In this document: positions 35,040 to 46,951 of the stretch, in pieces
Layout: every line of letters starts with the position of its first letter
Position numbering within the stretch: the stretch's first letter is position 1
Program-made: the position numbers and the translations under genes
Assembly (NCBI GenBank): GCA_950022295.1
Contig: OX465595.1
Location: 225,893,770 to 225,957,769 of the forward strand
Origin: Bromus sterilis
Taxonomy: Eukaryota > Streptophyta > Magnoliopsida > Poales > Poaceae
Direction of reading: 5' to 3'
Length of the DNA: 64,000 bases
Notes under the pieces: generated by a model
The model's database searches: none
Seen by the model: the letters and a program-made list of their open reading frames with translations, nothing else
Told to the model about the DNA's origin: nothing

Positions 35040-35445
35040 CCCATAGAAGTATTCCGGAAATCTAGTCCTGGTGCTCTCCTCTATTTTCTATGGTCCTTAA
35101 CCATCTCCGTGATAAAAGTAGACAGTAAAATCCAAAATAGACTAAATATAGCCTGAACGATCCTAAAAATCCCTCGAAGGAGATAATAAAGAACCCAAAG
35201 CAGATGTTATCCTACTGCAAGGGTGGTCTTAAGAATCCAAAAGAGGTTGCTCAGAAGATATAGATGTATCCCAACCTCTATTTCTCTCGCATAAAGAATT
35301 TTTTACGCGATAGGAAAAATTGACTACGAAGTTGCAGAGATGAGAACCATGAAAAGCAAGATCCCGAATAAGAAAATAGAAACCGAGGAAGAGGAAACCA
35401 TAAGGGTGAAGACTAGTAGAGTCTCGTCTTTTGTCTTTCTTTGCT
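35040..35445 (-). pseudogene. grass plastid ORF next to trnL-CAA, second decayed copy
   Basis: It is homologous, on the opposite strand, to the ORF at 21663-22243. Here the ATG that begins MTKDE in the left copy has become AAG, and frameshifts and deletions follow. The two copies have decayed independently. Confidence 0.65.
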
Positions 35446-35589
35446 CCTTTTTCACTCAATGATTTCTTCGAATTTCCCGACCAAAAATTCTATTCTAGAC
35501 GTCTATTCTATCTATGATATTCCTATATATATATATATAATATTATATCTAATATGATATCTGATTTTCAAAGGGATTGAATTGGTGAC

Positions 35590-36398
35590 TTACCCATTCA
35601 GTAACTTTGGCCTGGATGTTCCAAAAACGGATAATGTCGGATCGGGTGAATTAGATAATAGACAGAGGTATGTTGGCATTTCAGCCTTTCTTTACCTTTC
35701 AGGGCCTATCCTAAAGAGAATCCAATACCTCTTGGTCCTGAATACCAGAATAGGACGAACGAACTGGCCTCCGCGGATATCTTTGCTTCAGAACAAAACC
35801 CTGCAATCAAATATATTGTCCCACGGGCGCAATATTCTAGGAGCCCAAGTTATGCTATTGAAAATTCGTTCCTCTAGAAGTTCCGGTTTGAGCATTTTGT
35901 TCCCTTTTTCAAACTCCACTTCTTTTCATATAGCAATCCCTGATCAAAGAGAGAACTATATCCGTTTCAAAACATTTCTAACGGATTCCTTGGTCCGGAC
36001 CGACGAAGTAATGTCACTCGATTATTATCAACATGACTGCAATCTTTTTCTATCGGTAAGGATTGCACCAGAGCACCTTCTACTTCTAATAGGTCATGAA
36101 CTATAGATAGAGAAGAATCATTCTGAGCGAGTACATAAGAAGCGATCCAATTTTTTTGATTGGTTCCAAGGGAAGACCAAAGATCTTGCGCGGCAGGTCC
36201 TCCAGAAAAACTCAAAAGAGAAAGAAGTCTCGTTAATCTCTTCATGCTCGTTCGAAGTTCGAAGTACCTTTTGGCCAAAGAAAAAACCCGCTTCCTGACA
36301 TGATTGCCTCTTTATCTCTACATAGATAGATTCTATCGGGTTTTTACTTAGTAAGTATATTTGGTACAAGATCCCCCCTCCTATCTGCTAGAAAAGGG
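35590..36398 (-). pseudogene. ycf2: ycf2 relic, second copy
   Basis: The minus strand carries the same ycf2 segments as the left block: ELRTSMKRLTRLLSLLSFSG (about 36190-36250), DLWSSLGTNQKNW, and the EERIFNS/GSRILRP-like region near 35840-35890. The similarity ends near 36398, the right end of the plastid block. An AT microsatellite (TATATATA..., about 35521-35545) lies just outside. Confidence 0.82.
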
Positions 36399-36895
36399 TC
36401 TGATGACCCTCGAGTGTAGGGCTTGCAATAGTCTTCTCGGGTAAGATAACCCAATTTATTGATTCGACACAAGGGGAGCCAAAGAATATTTATAAGCCTT
36501 GACAGTTGAGTTGTTAATTCAACCACGCCTGAAAGATACTTTCTTGGCAACGGGATATTAGTAACAATGGTAATATTGAAGTGATGGTGGCAATGGATAT
36601 AGTGGTCGCAAAGCAACGAAAGTAAAATGGTAAAAGTAAGGTAACTTTTAACCAGCAGAATTAAAACACTCTAGTCTAGGGGAATGGATAGTTGGGCGCT
36701 ACATGGATAAGAGATAACATGTAATTTACTTGGGGAAAGGCACAAAAAAAGTAATGATCATCTAGTAAAATATCAAAAATTAGGCATGTATCCGGAGGTA
36801 GTTGTACGCACTTGCAATAAGAACTTGCACAACATCTTTTGTCCTACCATCCCGCTACAAAGACAGCCAAAGGGAACTTATGGATATTAAGGTGC
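36399..36895 (+). other. unassigned 0.5-kb segment between plastid block and Athila LTR
   Basis: No ORF, plastid similarity or repeat shared with the rest of the window that I can see. It is moderately AT-rich. It is probably a remnant of the element or spacer that received the plastid DNA. The bases just before the LTR (GGTGC, 36891-36895) are the candidate target duplication of the Athila element. Confidence 0.5.
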
Positions 36896-38513
36896 TGATA
36901 CGTCCCAAACTTATCTGTAAAATCTCCTTGTTCCATGCTCTTTTATGTGACATTGCTACATGTTTTGCTACACTTTTATATCATTTTACACATATTTGTA
37001 CTAACCTACTAACTAAGTGCACGCAGTGCCAGTTTCTCTCTGCTGATGTCTATAAGTTGCAGGTTTTTTCCCCAATTTACAAAGCTCCAAACATTCCAGA
37101 AATATCAGATAAAAAATTCAGGAGAACTGAATCTTCCGGAGCCCCGAAGGAGGGCCATGGGGGCCTCACCAGGCACACAGGCGCCTTGGTGGCGCGGTCA
37201 CCCCCTGGCAGCGCCAGGTGGGCGCCTGGGCGCCCTGGCCCACCTCTGCCTCCCCCCCTTCGGCCTATATTACCTCCTCGTCCCGAAAACCCTCTAGGAG
37301 AACCCCACATCGCGAATTTCCTCTCTGTTCTACCGCCACCACACTTCCAAGATCGGGAGCACCAGAAGAACTGTTCCCGGCACCCTGCCGGAGGGAGTAT
37401 TTACCTCTGGCAGCTTCTCCACCACTATGGACGCTTCCCGGACGTGTCGTGAGTAGTCCCCCTTGGAACATGGGTCCCTGTCCATTAGCTAAGTGATGTC
37501 TTCTCTCCAATCTTGTTCTTCTATCCTTAGCCCTTGTGATCTTCCCTACATGCTCAAGGCACTTATGTAATTTTCCTGCTGTTGCTATGTTGTGTTTGCG
37601 GGGATCCGATTGATTATCAGATTATGTTAAGACTGCGATGATTTATATATTTGGTTTACCTTTTATATTTTTTTCTTGAGTAATTCTTGCGTGTTCTCCA
37701 TTAGTTGTTGTTGCTTTGGCCAAGTAGTAGATATTAACTCCAAGAGGGAGCGTTTATGCATTATTGTGGGTTCATGCCCTCCGATGTCTAGCTTGATTTA
37801 TAGAAACATGAGACTAGGGGATGTGTTTTTGCCATCAGGGAGAAGAAAACAGTGTTTGTAACCGCGGTTGCAAGGATTGTTTATCTTAAGCAAGGATTGT
37901 TGCTTTGAGTTTACACTTTGGGTGGGGCTCGCAACTTAATATCAGCAAGATGTTCTGGATTGAGATCTCAAGGTGGATGATTAGTGAGTAGATGCAGATG
38001 TATTTTGATCTACTTATCTTGGCGTACTTCCCATACTTTCGAGCCTCTATATTTACAGTAGCATAATTAGCATTGTGGTGCGTTTATAATTATGTCAATT
38101 GCCCAGCTGTAATTAGTTTACCAAGCTTAGATATTTTATCGTCTTTTGGGAGAGAAACATCACTAGTGAACATCATGGGACCCCAGTCTATATTTCCACC
38201 ACTATTTACACCTCCACTTTATTTTATGCTTTTACTTTCCGTTGCAATTATCACTACTATCTACCCTTGCGTTTAATCCTTTGTAAACAACAAGGCTGGA
38301 GAGATTGACAACCTCTCTGTACTCGTTGGGAGAAAATCTATCTGTTGTGTGAGGTCCACGTCAACTTATTATCTGGCGCCGTTGACACCTACTTGCAGAA
38401 TTCGGAGTCCGCCGAAGACATAAACCTTGGTATCTTCACCGATGGAAACTTGTTGCTAGGCTACATCTCAACCTTCCACTTGGGGTAACCAACGAGGGGT
38501 GAGAAGCCATCAA
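36896..38513 (+). repeat. 5' LTR of the outer Athila element
   Basis: Starts TGATACGTCCCAAAC. It has a GC-rich centre with GGCGCCTGGGCGCC-type blocks (37140-37260) and a weak TATA-like CCTATATTA (about 37263). It ends ...GAGAAGCCATCA just before the primer site. The 5' 570 bp match 49862-50431. The right end is approximate by a few bases. Confidence 0.85.
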
Positions 38514-38522
38514 GATAATTTC

Positions 38523-38540
38523 TGGTGCCGTTGTCGGGGA
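38523..38540 (+). other. primer binding site of the outer Athila element (tRNA-Asp)
   Basis: TGGTGCCGTTGTCGGGGA about 9 bases after the LTR. It is a near match to TGGCGCCGTTGCCGGGGA, complementary to the plant tRNA-Asp 3' end and usual for Athila elements. Confidence 0.8.
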
Positions 38541-39246
38541 CTCCAATATTCAAGATAGGGGAGTTGCACACTATCTTTTATCTTCGCTTTTTAGTCTTGT
38601 TAGTTTACCTTTTAGTTTTTACCTTAGTGTCCTTTATCAAAAATCACAAAAATATTAGTTACTTTGCTTTTAGTTGTCAATTCTGTTTAGTCAAGCATGT
38701 TAGGACTTGATGCTTTGATTGAATCGGAGGTTCTAGATTTCGATCAAAGGGAAGGAGAGAATATGAAGAAGGCATGGGATAGAATTTCTGATGCACATAG
38801 GAGAATTATGCCTTGCATACCTATAAAAATTGTGCTTAGAAATTTTTATCATGGTCTTTTCAGATAGTGCAAAAACTCGCTTGACATTATAGCTAATGGA
38901 TATTTCTTAGAGTGTGATGAAGGTAGAGATCTTGATACTATACATGGTTTATCTAGCTACTCTGTTCATGATCATGGTTTTGATACTGTTATAGATAGAC
39001 TTGCTATTATTGAAAAAATAATGGATGCTCTTGACTTGAAAGAAATGGAAAAAACCAAACCTGATAGGAAAGAGATTTTAGAGATAGATAATGATTGGGA
39101 GCCTTTTGTTAGAATTAGCATCTCTAACGAAGACTTCCTTGTTTATTGTGATATCGGATCCATGGTTTCTACTATGCCAAAAGTTGTGTTTATGATTCCC
39201 TAAACCTAGCAGATATGATCAATCTTTCATCTTATCATGAACATGC

Positions 39247-40875
39247 TGCTTATTGGCTTCTCGCCCTTTGTTGGTTACCCCAAGTGAAGGTTTGAGATGC
39301 AGTGCAGCAGCAAATTTCCCTCGGTGAAGATACCAAGGTTTGTCTCCAGTAGGACTCCAGAGATGATAAGTAGGTGTCAGTGGCGCAACTGACGCGGACC
39401 TGCACACAGACACAGATAACTTTGTTCCCAACGAAGTTCAGAGAGGTTCTCAATCTCTCCGGTCTTGTTGTTCACAAATGATAAAACGCACGGGATAATG
39501 ATAGCAACTTGAAAGTAAATGCAGAAAAGTAAATATAGCTTGGAATCAATAATGAGGATATGGACCGGGATACGTGATGTTCACTAGTGATGTCTCTCTC
39601 CCAAAAGACGATAAAACTGCTATGCGAGGTAAACAAATTACAGAAGGGCAATTGACAGGATTATGAATGCACCGCAATGCTAACTATGCTACAAAAGAAA
39701 GGAAGAGGTTCAAAAGCACAGGCAGTACGCCAAGGTAAGTAGACCGAAATCCATCTGCATCTACTACTAATCATCCACCTTGAGATATCTATCTAGAACA
39801 TCTCGCTGGTATTAAGTTGCGAGCCCCACCCAAAGTGTAAACCCAAAGCAACAGACAACTGCATTAAAAAGAACTCTGCGTAAAGTAAACAATCCTTGTA
39901 ACCACGGTTACAAGTACCGTTGTTTTCCCCCTTGTGGCAACAGCACATCCCCTAGACTCATGTTTCTGTCACTCAAGCGTGTCATCGGGGGGCATGAACC
40001 CACAATCTAGCACAACGTTCCCTCTTGGAGTCACTACCTACTACTTGGCCAAAGCAATAAACAGCAACGGAGAACATGCAAGAATTACTTAGGAACAAAA
40101 ATATAAGAGATAAAAACCAAATATATTACTCTATCACAATCTGAACATAATCTCATAATCCATCAGATCCCTCCAAACTCAACATAGCAACAGCAGAAAT
40201 ATTACAAAGGTGCCTCGATCATGTAGGGCAGCTCACGAGGTCTAAACAATGAAGATCAAAGAGGGGAGGAGAACATTACATAGCTACTGATCACGGACCC
40301 ATGGTCCAAGGAAAACTACTCACGAGACATCCGGGGAGCATCCATGGTGGAGAGGAGACTCCCGGAGGTTAATCCTCCCTCCGACAGGGTGCCGGGAAGA
40401 GGTCTTCTGGTGCTCCCGATCTTGGAAGCGCGACGGCGGCGGAACAGAGGCGAGTTCGCGGAATAGGGTTCTGCTTCTGGAGTTTTCCCGTGACGGGGGA
40501 TAAATAGGCTAAGTGGGGCAGACAAAGGTGGACCAGGGGCCCTAGGCGCCCCCCTGGCGCGGCCAGGGGTGGGGCCGCGCCGGGTGGCCGCCTGGGCCCC
40601 CCTGGCTCCCCTCTGGCCCCTCCCAGGCTCTGCTCGAAGCTTCCGTCACGCTGATTTTTTATCTGAATTTTCCCAAATTTTTCTGGCACTTTTTCTATGG
40701 GGGAAAACTGAAATAGAAAAACAGCAGAAGACAAGAATTGGCACTGGGGTGCACTGAGTTAATAGGTTAGTCCAAATATGATCAAAAGTGTATGAAAGTG
40801 TATCTAGATTATAGCAATATCACACAAAACATGCATGGAGCAAGCAGAAATTATAGATACGTTTTGGACGTATCA
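39247..40875 (-). repeat. 3' LTR of the nested Athila element
   Basis: The minus strand runs from TGATACGTCC at 40875 to ...CCAATAAGCA at 39247. It aligns end to end with 45030-46657. It contains a GC-rich GGCGCGGCC segment (40540-40625) and a TATTTATCC TATA-like box near 40500. Confidence 0.93.
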
Positions 40876-43640
40876 ACATCCCCAAGCTTAATTCCTCCTC
40901 TTCCTCGAGTAGGTAAATGATAACAACATAATTTCTGTGGTGACATGCTAGCAACCATAAAAGAACTTTGAAAAGTAAAGCAATCAAGGTTAGAGATTCA
41001 ATTCAAGTCATAACAGGCAAGAGTCTATATTAGCATTGAAATAAGTAACAAAAGAACATTAGGTGCAAGAGCTCTCGCTGTCCGTGACTCGAATGTCTCA
41101 AATGGTGTTTGCGTGCAAGAAGGGGGATAGGGAATATGTGAAAAAAGTATTTTTGTGTTGAGAACTCAATCTACTAAAGTTTCACACTTGGTCTTCTTTG
41201 GAATCTTATCTTGACTCGTCCCCAGACCACTAGCCAGGTACAAGTCAATTTGATCCACTCCTTTTCGATATTTCGAGCACTCATGCAATGAATGAGATTA
41301 AGCACGAGAGTTGACACTTAGGATGGCAAAGAGAGAAATATGGTGGAGGAGGAAGACAAAAAGGATGAGAAAGGCTCACATCAATGAGGACAATCATAGG
41401 CAAGAGATGCCAAATGATAGATATGATATGAGGAGTAGGGATTGCCATGCAACGGATGCACATACGAGCTAGGAAGCTCTCCAATGGAACTAGTGGGGGT
41501 GCATCTAACTTGCTCGCTCATGAAGACCTAGAGCTCTTTTTAGGAGGCTCATCCTTGGAATATGCAAGCCAAGTTCTATAGTGTGAAGGTCCCCACATAG
41601 CTATATGCATAAAGATCATCTCTATGGATTACAAGGATATAAAGGAAGTACTAGTGCGGATCTCTCAAAAGGATAGTAGTGTTGCCCCTTTCTCTCTTTT
41701 TATTTCTTTTTCTCTTTTTCTATTTTTTTGTATTTTTTTGTGGCCTCAATGGCTCTTTCTATTTAACTCTCATTTGTCCTCTTTGGGATCTTTTAATGTG
41801 TCCACTTTGGGATCTTTTCCTCACTTAAGGGCAACACTCTATTTTACAAGAAGGTAAAGGAGATCTTTCACACTTTACAAGGTACTCAAAATCATAAATA
41901 AGATGCAACTAGCATGATGTATGCCGCTGCCAGTGTAGCAGGAACATGTATGACATGAAGATCAAGTCATGAAGAGGTGGAAGTTGCATGGCAATGTAAC
42001 TCGGAAAGGCTATGGAAATGCCTTGATAGGTAGGTATGGTGGCTATTTTGAGGAAATATATAAGGAGGCTTATGATGACAGAGCGTATCATGCCAAGGGC
42101 TTGGATGTACCGGCGAAGGTGGACACCAACTCTCGGAGTGAGAAGAAGGCAATGCACGGCACGGGAAAGGCTAGCAAAATATGGGAAGGTGGAAGTGTCA
42201 ACTTTCAATACTTACATTAGTCCGAAAAACTCATGCACTTATTATCGGTAACTCTCAATCTAATAAGGAGGTTCACAGAGAGGCAAGTACCCCGAGGAGG
42301 AGCGTATGGGGGTTTGGTTATCCTTGCGCATCCTCGACTCATGGTACGTGAGTATACTCTAATATTCGACCCCTCAGAAGAGTAGTGATCCATCTAGTAG
42401 CTAGAGTTCTCAACTAGTTTTGTAGGTTTTGAAAATACACACGGATTGCCCAAAATACGACAACTATCACTAATAGGCTAGAGCTCTTGACACCAAAAGT
42501 TCAAACATTACTCACATCAATACCTCAAAACCATTGCAAGCTACTACTAAAATTAAATAGCAACCTCAATTACCTACATTCAAGACAAAACACAACTCAG
42601 TGCAACAACCAACTCTCTTTAACAAGATAAACATGAAAACTAAAAAGAGTTCCAGCAACAAACTAAACAAAATACAAGGCTCTTGCTAAAGACAAACTAA
42701 GACTAAAACTAAACAAGGCAGTAGCTATGAAAAGATAAAGAACACACAACAGCAAAAAGATAGGCATGAAGAATCCTATGATGTGTTCTAAATTTTAAAA
42801 GTGGAGCGTGTTTCTCTCCCACACAAAGTAAGAAAGGATCTAACTTGTTATGAAAAGCAAGAAAAGATAAAGAAACTAAAAATAAAACCTAAGAGCAAGA
42901 CACTCCAAGCATAGCACATAACACATGAAGTGATAAAAATATAGTGAGACGAAGGACGAACTGATGATTGTTGATGGAGAAGGGGATGCACGGGGGCATC
43001 CCCAAGCTTAGACGCTTGAGTCTCCTTGAATATTTATTGGGGATGCATGGGGGAATCCCCAAGCTTGAGCGCTTGACACTCCTGGATCTTCTTTCATCAT
43101 CTTCCATCGCACACTTGAAAACTCCCTTCGTACATAACTCATTATAAGCTGATTAGAGAGGTTAGTACCCTTAATAAATATTTTTTCTCCACTGGATATA
43201 AAGATATTCTTGAAGAGATACTGTTTCTCAAGAGTGCCAAAAAGTTTTTGCAAAGAAAAAGCAAGCTTAAGGTTTGCAAAAGTTAGGAGAGACAAAACGT
43301 GGAAGAATTTGTGAAAAACAGAACAGCAGGTAGTAAAGAATTTTTTATGGGCACTTCTGCAACTCAAATCAAAAAACTCAGAACATACGGAAGTTTCATA
43401 ATTGTATAGATCATATTGTGCAAAAAGTTCAGCTCAAAAAGATGAACTGGGATTTTTCCGGAATTTTTCTGGTCACGCGGACAGAATCTGTTTTCTGGAC
43501 AACATGTCACAACTTGTACTTCCCTTGCCGTAAGAGGCTATAACTTGGAACAAAGCTGAAAAATAAAGATACAATGATGTTGCTACAGTAGTAACAAACA
43601 TCAAGACACTACAAAAGAATAAAGAAAAACCTAAATTCGT
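40876..43640 (-). other. non-coding 3' interior of the nested Athila element
   Basis: No credible ORF. It contains a pyrimidine-rich tract near 41690-41745. A tandem pair of AAGCTTGGGGATGCCCCC-like units lies at about 42975-43070. The end adjoining the LTR (AAGCTTGGGGATGT on the minus strand, 40876-40889) is the purine-rich plus-strand primer. The same region occurs on the plus strand at about 47500-49861 in the outer element, so it is conserved within the family despite lacking genes. Confidence 0.75.
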
Positions 43641-43708
43641 TGCGGGCTACCTCCCGAAAGCGCTTATTTAAAGCCATTATCTAGGCTTAAAGATTGTAAA
43701 AGGTGCTC

Positions 43709-44836
43709 TCATAAGAATAAGAATTTGAAGCAAAAGAGAGCATCAATAAACAAATATGAAACACATTTAAGCCTAACCCACTTCCTATGCATAGGCATAT
43801 TGTAAGAAAATAAGTCAAAGAAGCACAAAGTGACATGCATAGAAAGGTGGAACAGGAACATCTTCAAAACATTCAACATAAAGAGAGGAGTTTTAGTAAT
43901 ATGGAATTTTCTACAACCAAACTTCCCTCTCTCAAAATAATTTTCAGTAGTATCATGAACAACATCAAGAATATAACTATCCCATAAATCATGTTGTTCA
44001 TGAACTACAAGCACACGTGTATAGTTTTCAACACGGTCTTTAGGATTATAAGATAAATGCAACCCATCACATTGAGCCTTGATAAGAGCAAAGTTCTCCG
44101 GAGTTGGAGATTTCAAAAGGATAATAGGACAATCAAGTGTGGGTGCAATAGCAACAATTTCATGCTTAACATAAGGAACTATAGAGAGTTCATTTTTGTC
44201 AGCATCATCCATAGTGGCATCTTGGCCATCAACAAAGCAAGTATCAAAATTTCAGAAAGGGGTATTTCAAGTGAGTCCTCGGAATCATGGGATTCCTCCT
44301 CAATGCAATCATTGGCCTCTTCTTGGGCAGCAAACATTTTATTTTTAAAATCCTCAATATAAGAATTGGAAGTATAATTCTCGAAGCAATAAGAAAGAAC
44401 TGCAAAGTTTTCGGACTCAAAAATAGTATCGTGATATTTTTTCAATCAAAGAAGCAATCTCATAGGCACCTTTAAAAGCAACAAACTCTTCAATCTTTTC
44501 AACACTAAAGTAATCATAAACACCTTTAGCATAAGAATATAAGATCTCATTTTCACTAAACTCACATTAAAAAGGAAGGTGCTTATGATCTATATTAGAA
44601 CAACAAGTAAAATCATAAATGTGGCACAAAAGTTTAGCATGGCAATAAGAAACATGTATTTGATCCCATAAGTGTTTCCCTTTCTGAGATAGGCGGTGCC
44701 GCATATAATGAGCATGCTCATACAATGATTTTCCCTCAACCAAGTCGGTTGGGTTTTTAGCACGAGCACAAATTGATCGAAGACGAGCCAAGTGAAACAT
44801 GTCCATCCTACCATATTTGGGTGGTTCATCACCCAT
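43709..44836 (-). pseudogene. unknown ORF of the non-autonomous Athila family, broken
   Basis: It begins at an ATG at 44834-44836 (MGDEPPKYGRMDMFHLARL). It reads through LRSICARAKNPTDLVEGKSL and SQKGKHLWDQIHVSYCHAKLLC to a TAA at 44567. The same frame continues (CEFSENEILYSYAKGVYDYF), then shifts near 44440 into FESENFAVLSYCFENYTS...AQEEANDCIEEESHDSEDS, and shifts again near 44210 into MDDADKNELSIVPYVKHEIVAI, LDCPIILLKSPTPENFALI and HEQHDLWDSYILDVVHD. The C-terminus has two hydrophobic stretches (FMLNVLKMFLFHL, VSYLFIDALFCFKFLFL) that could be membrane segments. No zinc knuckle or protease motif. I recall similar ORFs in Triticeae elements but not a function. Confidence 0.7.
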
Positions 44837-45000
44837 GGTGAGGATAGCATAAATAGGCAAAGCAAGACAAAGGCAAAAGGTAGCAAATATTTTTGTGGTT
44901 TTTCATAAAGGATACTAAGATAAAAACTGAAAGGTAAACTAACAAGACTAAAAAACAAAGGTAAAGGGTAGTGTGAAACTCCCCTATCTTAGCACTCGGA

Positions 45001-45019
45001 GTCCCCGGCAACGGCGCCA
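45001..45019 (-). other. primer binding site of the nested Athila element (tRNA-Asp)
   Basis: The minus strand reads TGGCGCCGTTGCCGGGGAC, ten bases after the 5' LTR end. It matches the plant tRNA-Asp 3' end complement. Confidence 0.88.
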
Positions 45020-45029
45020 AAAATACTCT

Positions 45030-46657
45030 TGCTTATTGGCTTCTCGCCCTTCGTTGGTTACCCCAAGTGAAGGTTTGAGATGCAGTGCAGTAGCATTTTT
45101 CCCTCGGTGAAGATACCAAGGTTTGTCTCCAGTAGGACTCCAGAGATGATAAGTAGGTGTCAGCGGCGCAACTGACGCGGACCTGCACACAGACACAGAT
45201 AACTTTGTTCCCAATGAAGTTCAGAGAGGTTGTCAATCTCTCCGGTCTTGTTGTTCACAAATGATAAAACGCACGGGATAATGATAGCAACTTGAAAGTA
45301 AATGCAGAAAACTAAATATAGCTTGGAATCAGTAATGAGGATATGGACCGGGATACGTGATGTTCACTAGTGATGTCTCTCTCCCAAAAGACGATAAAAC
45401 TGCTATGCGAGGTAAACAAATTACAGAAGGGCAATTGACAGGATTATGAACGCACCGCAATGCTAACTATGCTACAAAAGAAAGGAAGAGGTTCAAAAGC
45501 ACAGGAAGTACGCTAAGGTAAGTAGACCGAAATCCATCTGCATCTACTACTAATCATCCACCTTGAGATATCTATCCAGAACATCTCGCTGGTATTAAGT
45601 TGCGAGCCCCACCCAAAGTGTAAACCCAAAGCAACAGAAAACTGCATTAAAAAGAACTCTGCGTAAAGTAAACAATCCTTGTAACTTCGGTTACAAGCAC
45701 CGTTGTTTTCCCCTGTTGGAAACAGCACATCCCCTAGACTCATGTTTCTGTCACTCAAGCGTGTCATCGGGGGGCATGAACCCACAATCTAGCACAACGT
45801 TCCCTCTTGGAGTCACTACCTACTACTTGGCCAAAGCAATAAACAACAACGGAGAACATGCAAGAATTACTTAGGAAAAAAATATAAGAGATAAAAACCA
45901 AATATATTACTCTATCACAATCTGAACATAATCTCATAATCCATCAGATCCCTCCAAACTCAACATAGCAACAGCAGAAATATTACAAAGGTGCCTCGAT
46001 CATGTAGGGCAGCTCACGAGGTCTAAACAATGAAGATCAAAGAAGGGAGGAGAACATCACATAGTTACTGATCACGGACCCATGGTCCAAGAAAAACTAC
46101 TCACGAGACATCCGGGGAGCATCCATGGTGGAGAGGAGACTTCCGGAGGTCAATCCTCCCTCCGGCAGGGTGCCGGGAAGAGGTCTTCTGGTGCTCCCGA
46201 TCTTGGAAGCGCGGCGGCGGCGGAACAAAGGCGAGTTCGCGGAATAGGGTTCTGCTTCTGGAGTTTTCCCGTGACGGGGGATAAATAGGCGAAGGGGGGC
46301 AGCCAGAGGTGGACCAGGGGCCCCAGGCGCCCCGTCTGGCGCGGCCAGGGGTGGGGCCGCGCCGGGTGGCCGCCTGGGCCCCCCTGGCTCCCCTCTGGCC
46401 CCTCCCGGGCTCTTCTCGAAGCTTCCGTCACGCTGATTTTTTATCTGAATTTTCCCGAATTTTTCTGGCACTTTTTATATGGGAGAAAACTGAAATAGAA
46501 AAAGAGCAGAAAACAGGAACTGGCACTAGGGTGCACTGAGTTAATAGGTTAGTCCAAATATGATCAAAAGTGTATGAAAGTGTATCTAGATCATAGCAAT
46601 ATCACACAAAACATGCATGGAGCAAGCAGAAATTATAGATACGTTTTGGATGTATCA
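45030..46657 (-). repeat. 5' LTR of the nested Athila element
   Basis: Minus strand TGATACATCC (46657) to ...CCAATAAGCA (45030). The C-to-T change in the normally conserved TGATACGTCC start separates it from the partner LTR. Short indels and about 50 substitutions distinguish the pair. Confidence 0.93.
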
Positions 46658-46951
46658 CATGCTAATGGAGATATTTCTAAGATCCCGGGAAAGGTAGAAG
46701 ATGTCCAGGTTACATTATTTAAAAGGAGTGCAACAGTCGATTTCTTTATCATGGAGCCAAACCCAGGAAACATAGTGCTTGGAAGGGAGTTCCTCCGAGC
46801 CGTAAAAGGCTTCATTGATATAAGTAAAGGACACATACACTTACGTGGGACGGAAAAAGGTACGTACAACTTCCCTAAGAGAAATAAGGATGAATTTATT
46901 GAGGAACCATTTGATGGTTTTTATAATTCCGATAACTATGATGACTTTTGA

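Larger units (their letters stand above)
24334..36398 (+). other. plastid-derived DNA (NUPT), right block, interrupted by an LTR retrotransposon
   Basis: Plus-strand order: rps12 trans-intron 3' half and exons 2-3, rps7, ndhB, trnL-CAA, then ycf2-region sequence on the opposite strand. It is colinear with the grass plastid inverted repeat. It is inverted relative to the left block and overlaps it from ndhB intron to ycf2. The retroelement at 26904-32828 is not plastid. Plastid similarity ends near 36398 within the ycf2 relic. Confidence 0.92.
39247..46657 (-). mobile_element. complete non-autonomous Athila-type element, nested in the protease of its relative
   Basis: Both LTRs (1629 and 1628 bp), the tRNA-Asp primer site and a perfect 5-bp target duplication CATGC (39242-39246 and 46658-46662) are present, so both ends are certain. 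The 4.15-kb interior has one broken unknown ORF near the primer site and about 2.8 kb of non-coding sequence homologous to the outer element's 3' interior. No polymerase genes. LTRs differ at roughly 50 sites by eye (about 3%). Confidence 0.95.
38697..46951 (+). pseudogene. gag-pr: Athila gag-protease gene, split by a nested retrotransposon
   Basis: Part 1 (38697-39246) starts MLGLDALIESEVLDFDQ and continues KKAWDRISDAHRRIMPCIP. A TAG lies near 38866. It goes on through GLSSYSVHDHGFDTVIDRL to the retropepsin motif YCDIGSMVSTMPK (Asp in DIG is catalytic). A 2-base insertion near 39190 shifts the frame. Part 2 (46663-46951) resumes after one copy of the target site: NGDISKIPGKVEDVQVTLF, PNPGNIVLGREFLRAVKGF, ending DNYDDF. 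Joined, these would be the end of gag plus a retroviral-type aspartic protease. No zinc knuckle is evident. Confidence 0.85.

Noticed and set aside
19263..36398. Plastid contamination or a true plastid contig
   Set aside because: Genes have stops and frameshifts in two inverted copies and are interrupted and flanked by nuclear retrotransposons.
41690..41745. Polypyrimidine tract as a polypurine primer or regulatory site
   Set aside because: It is far from the LTR border and low in complexity; the primer tract is better placed at 40876-40889.
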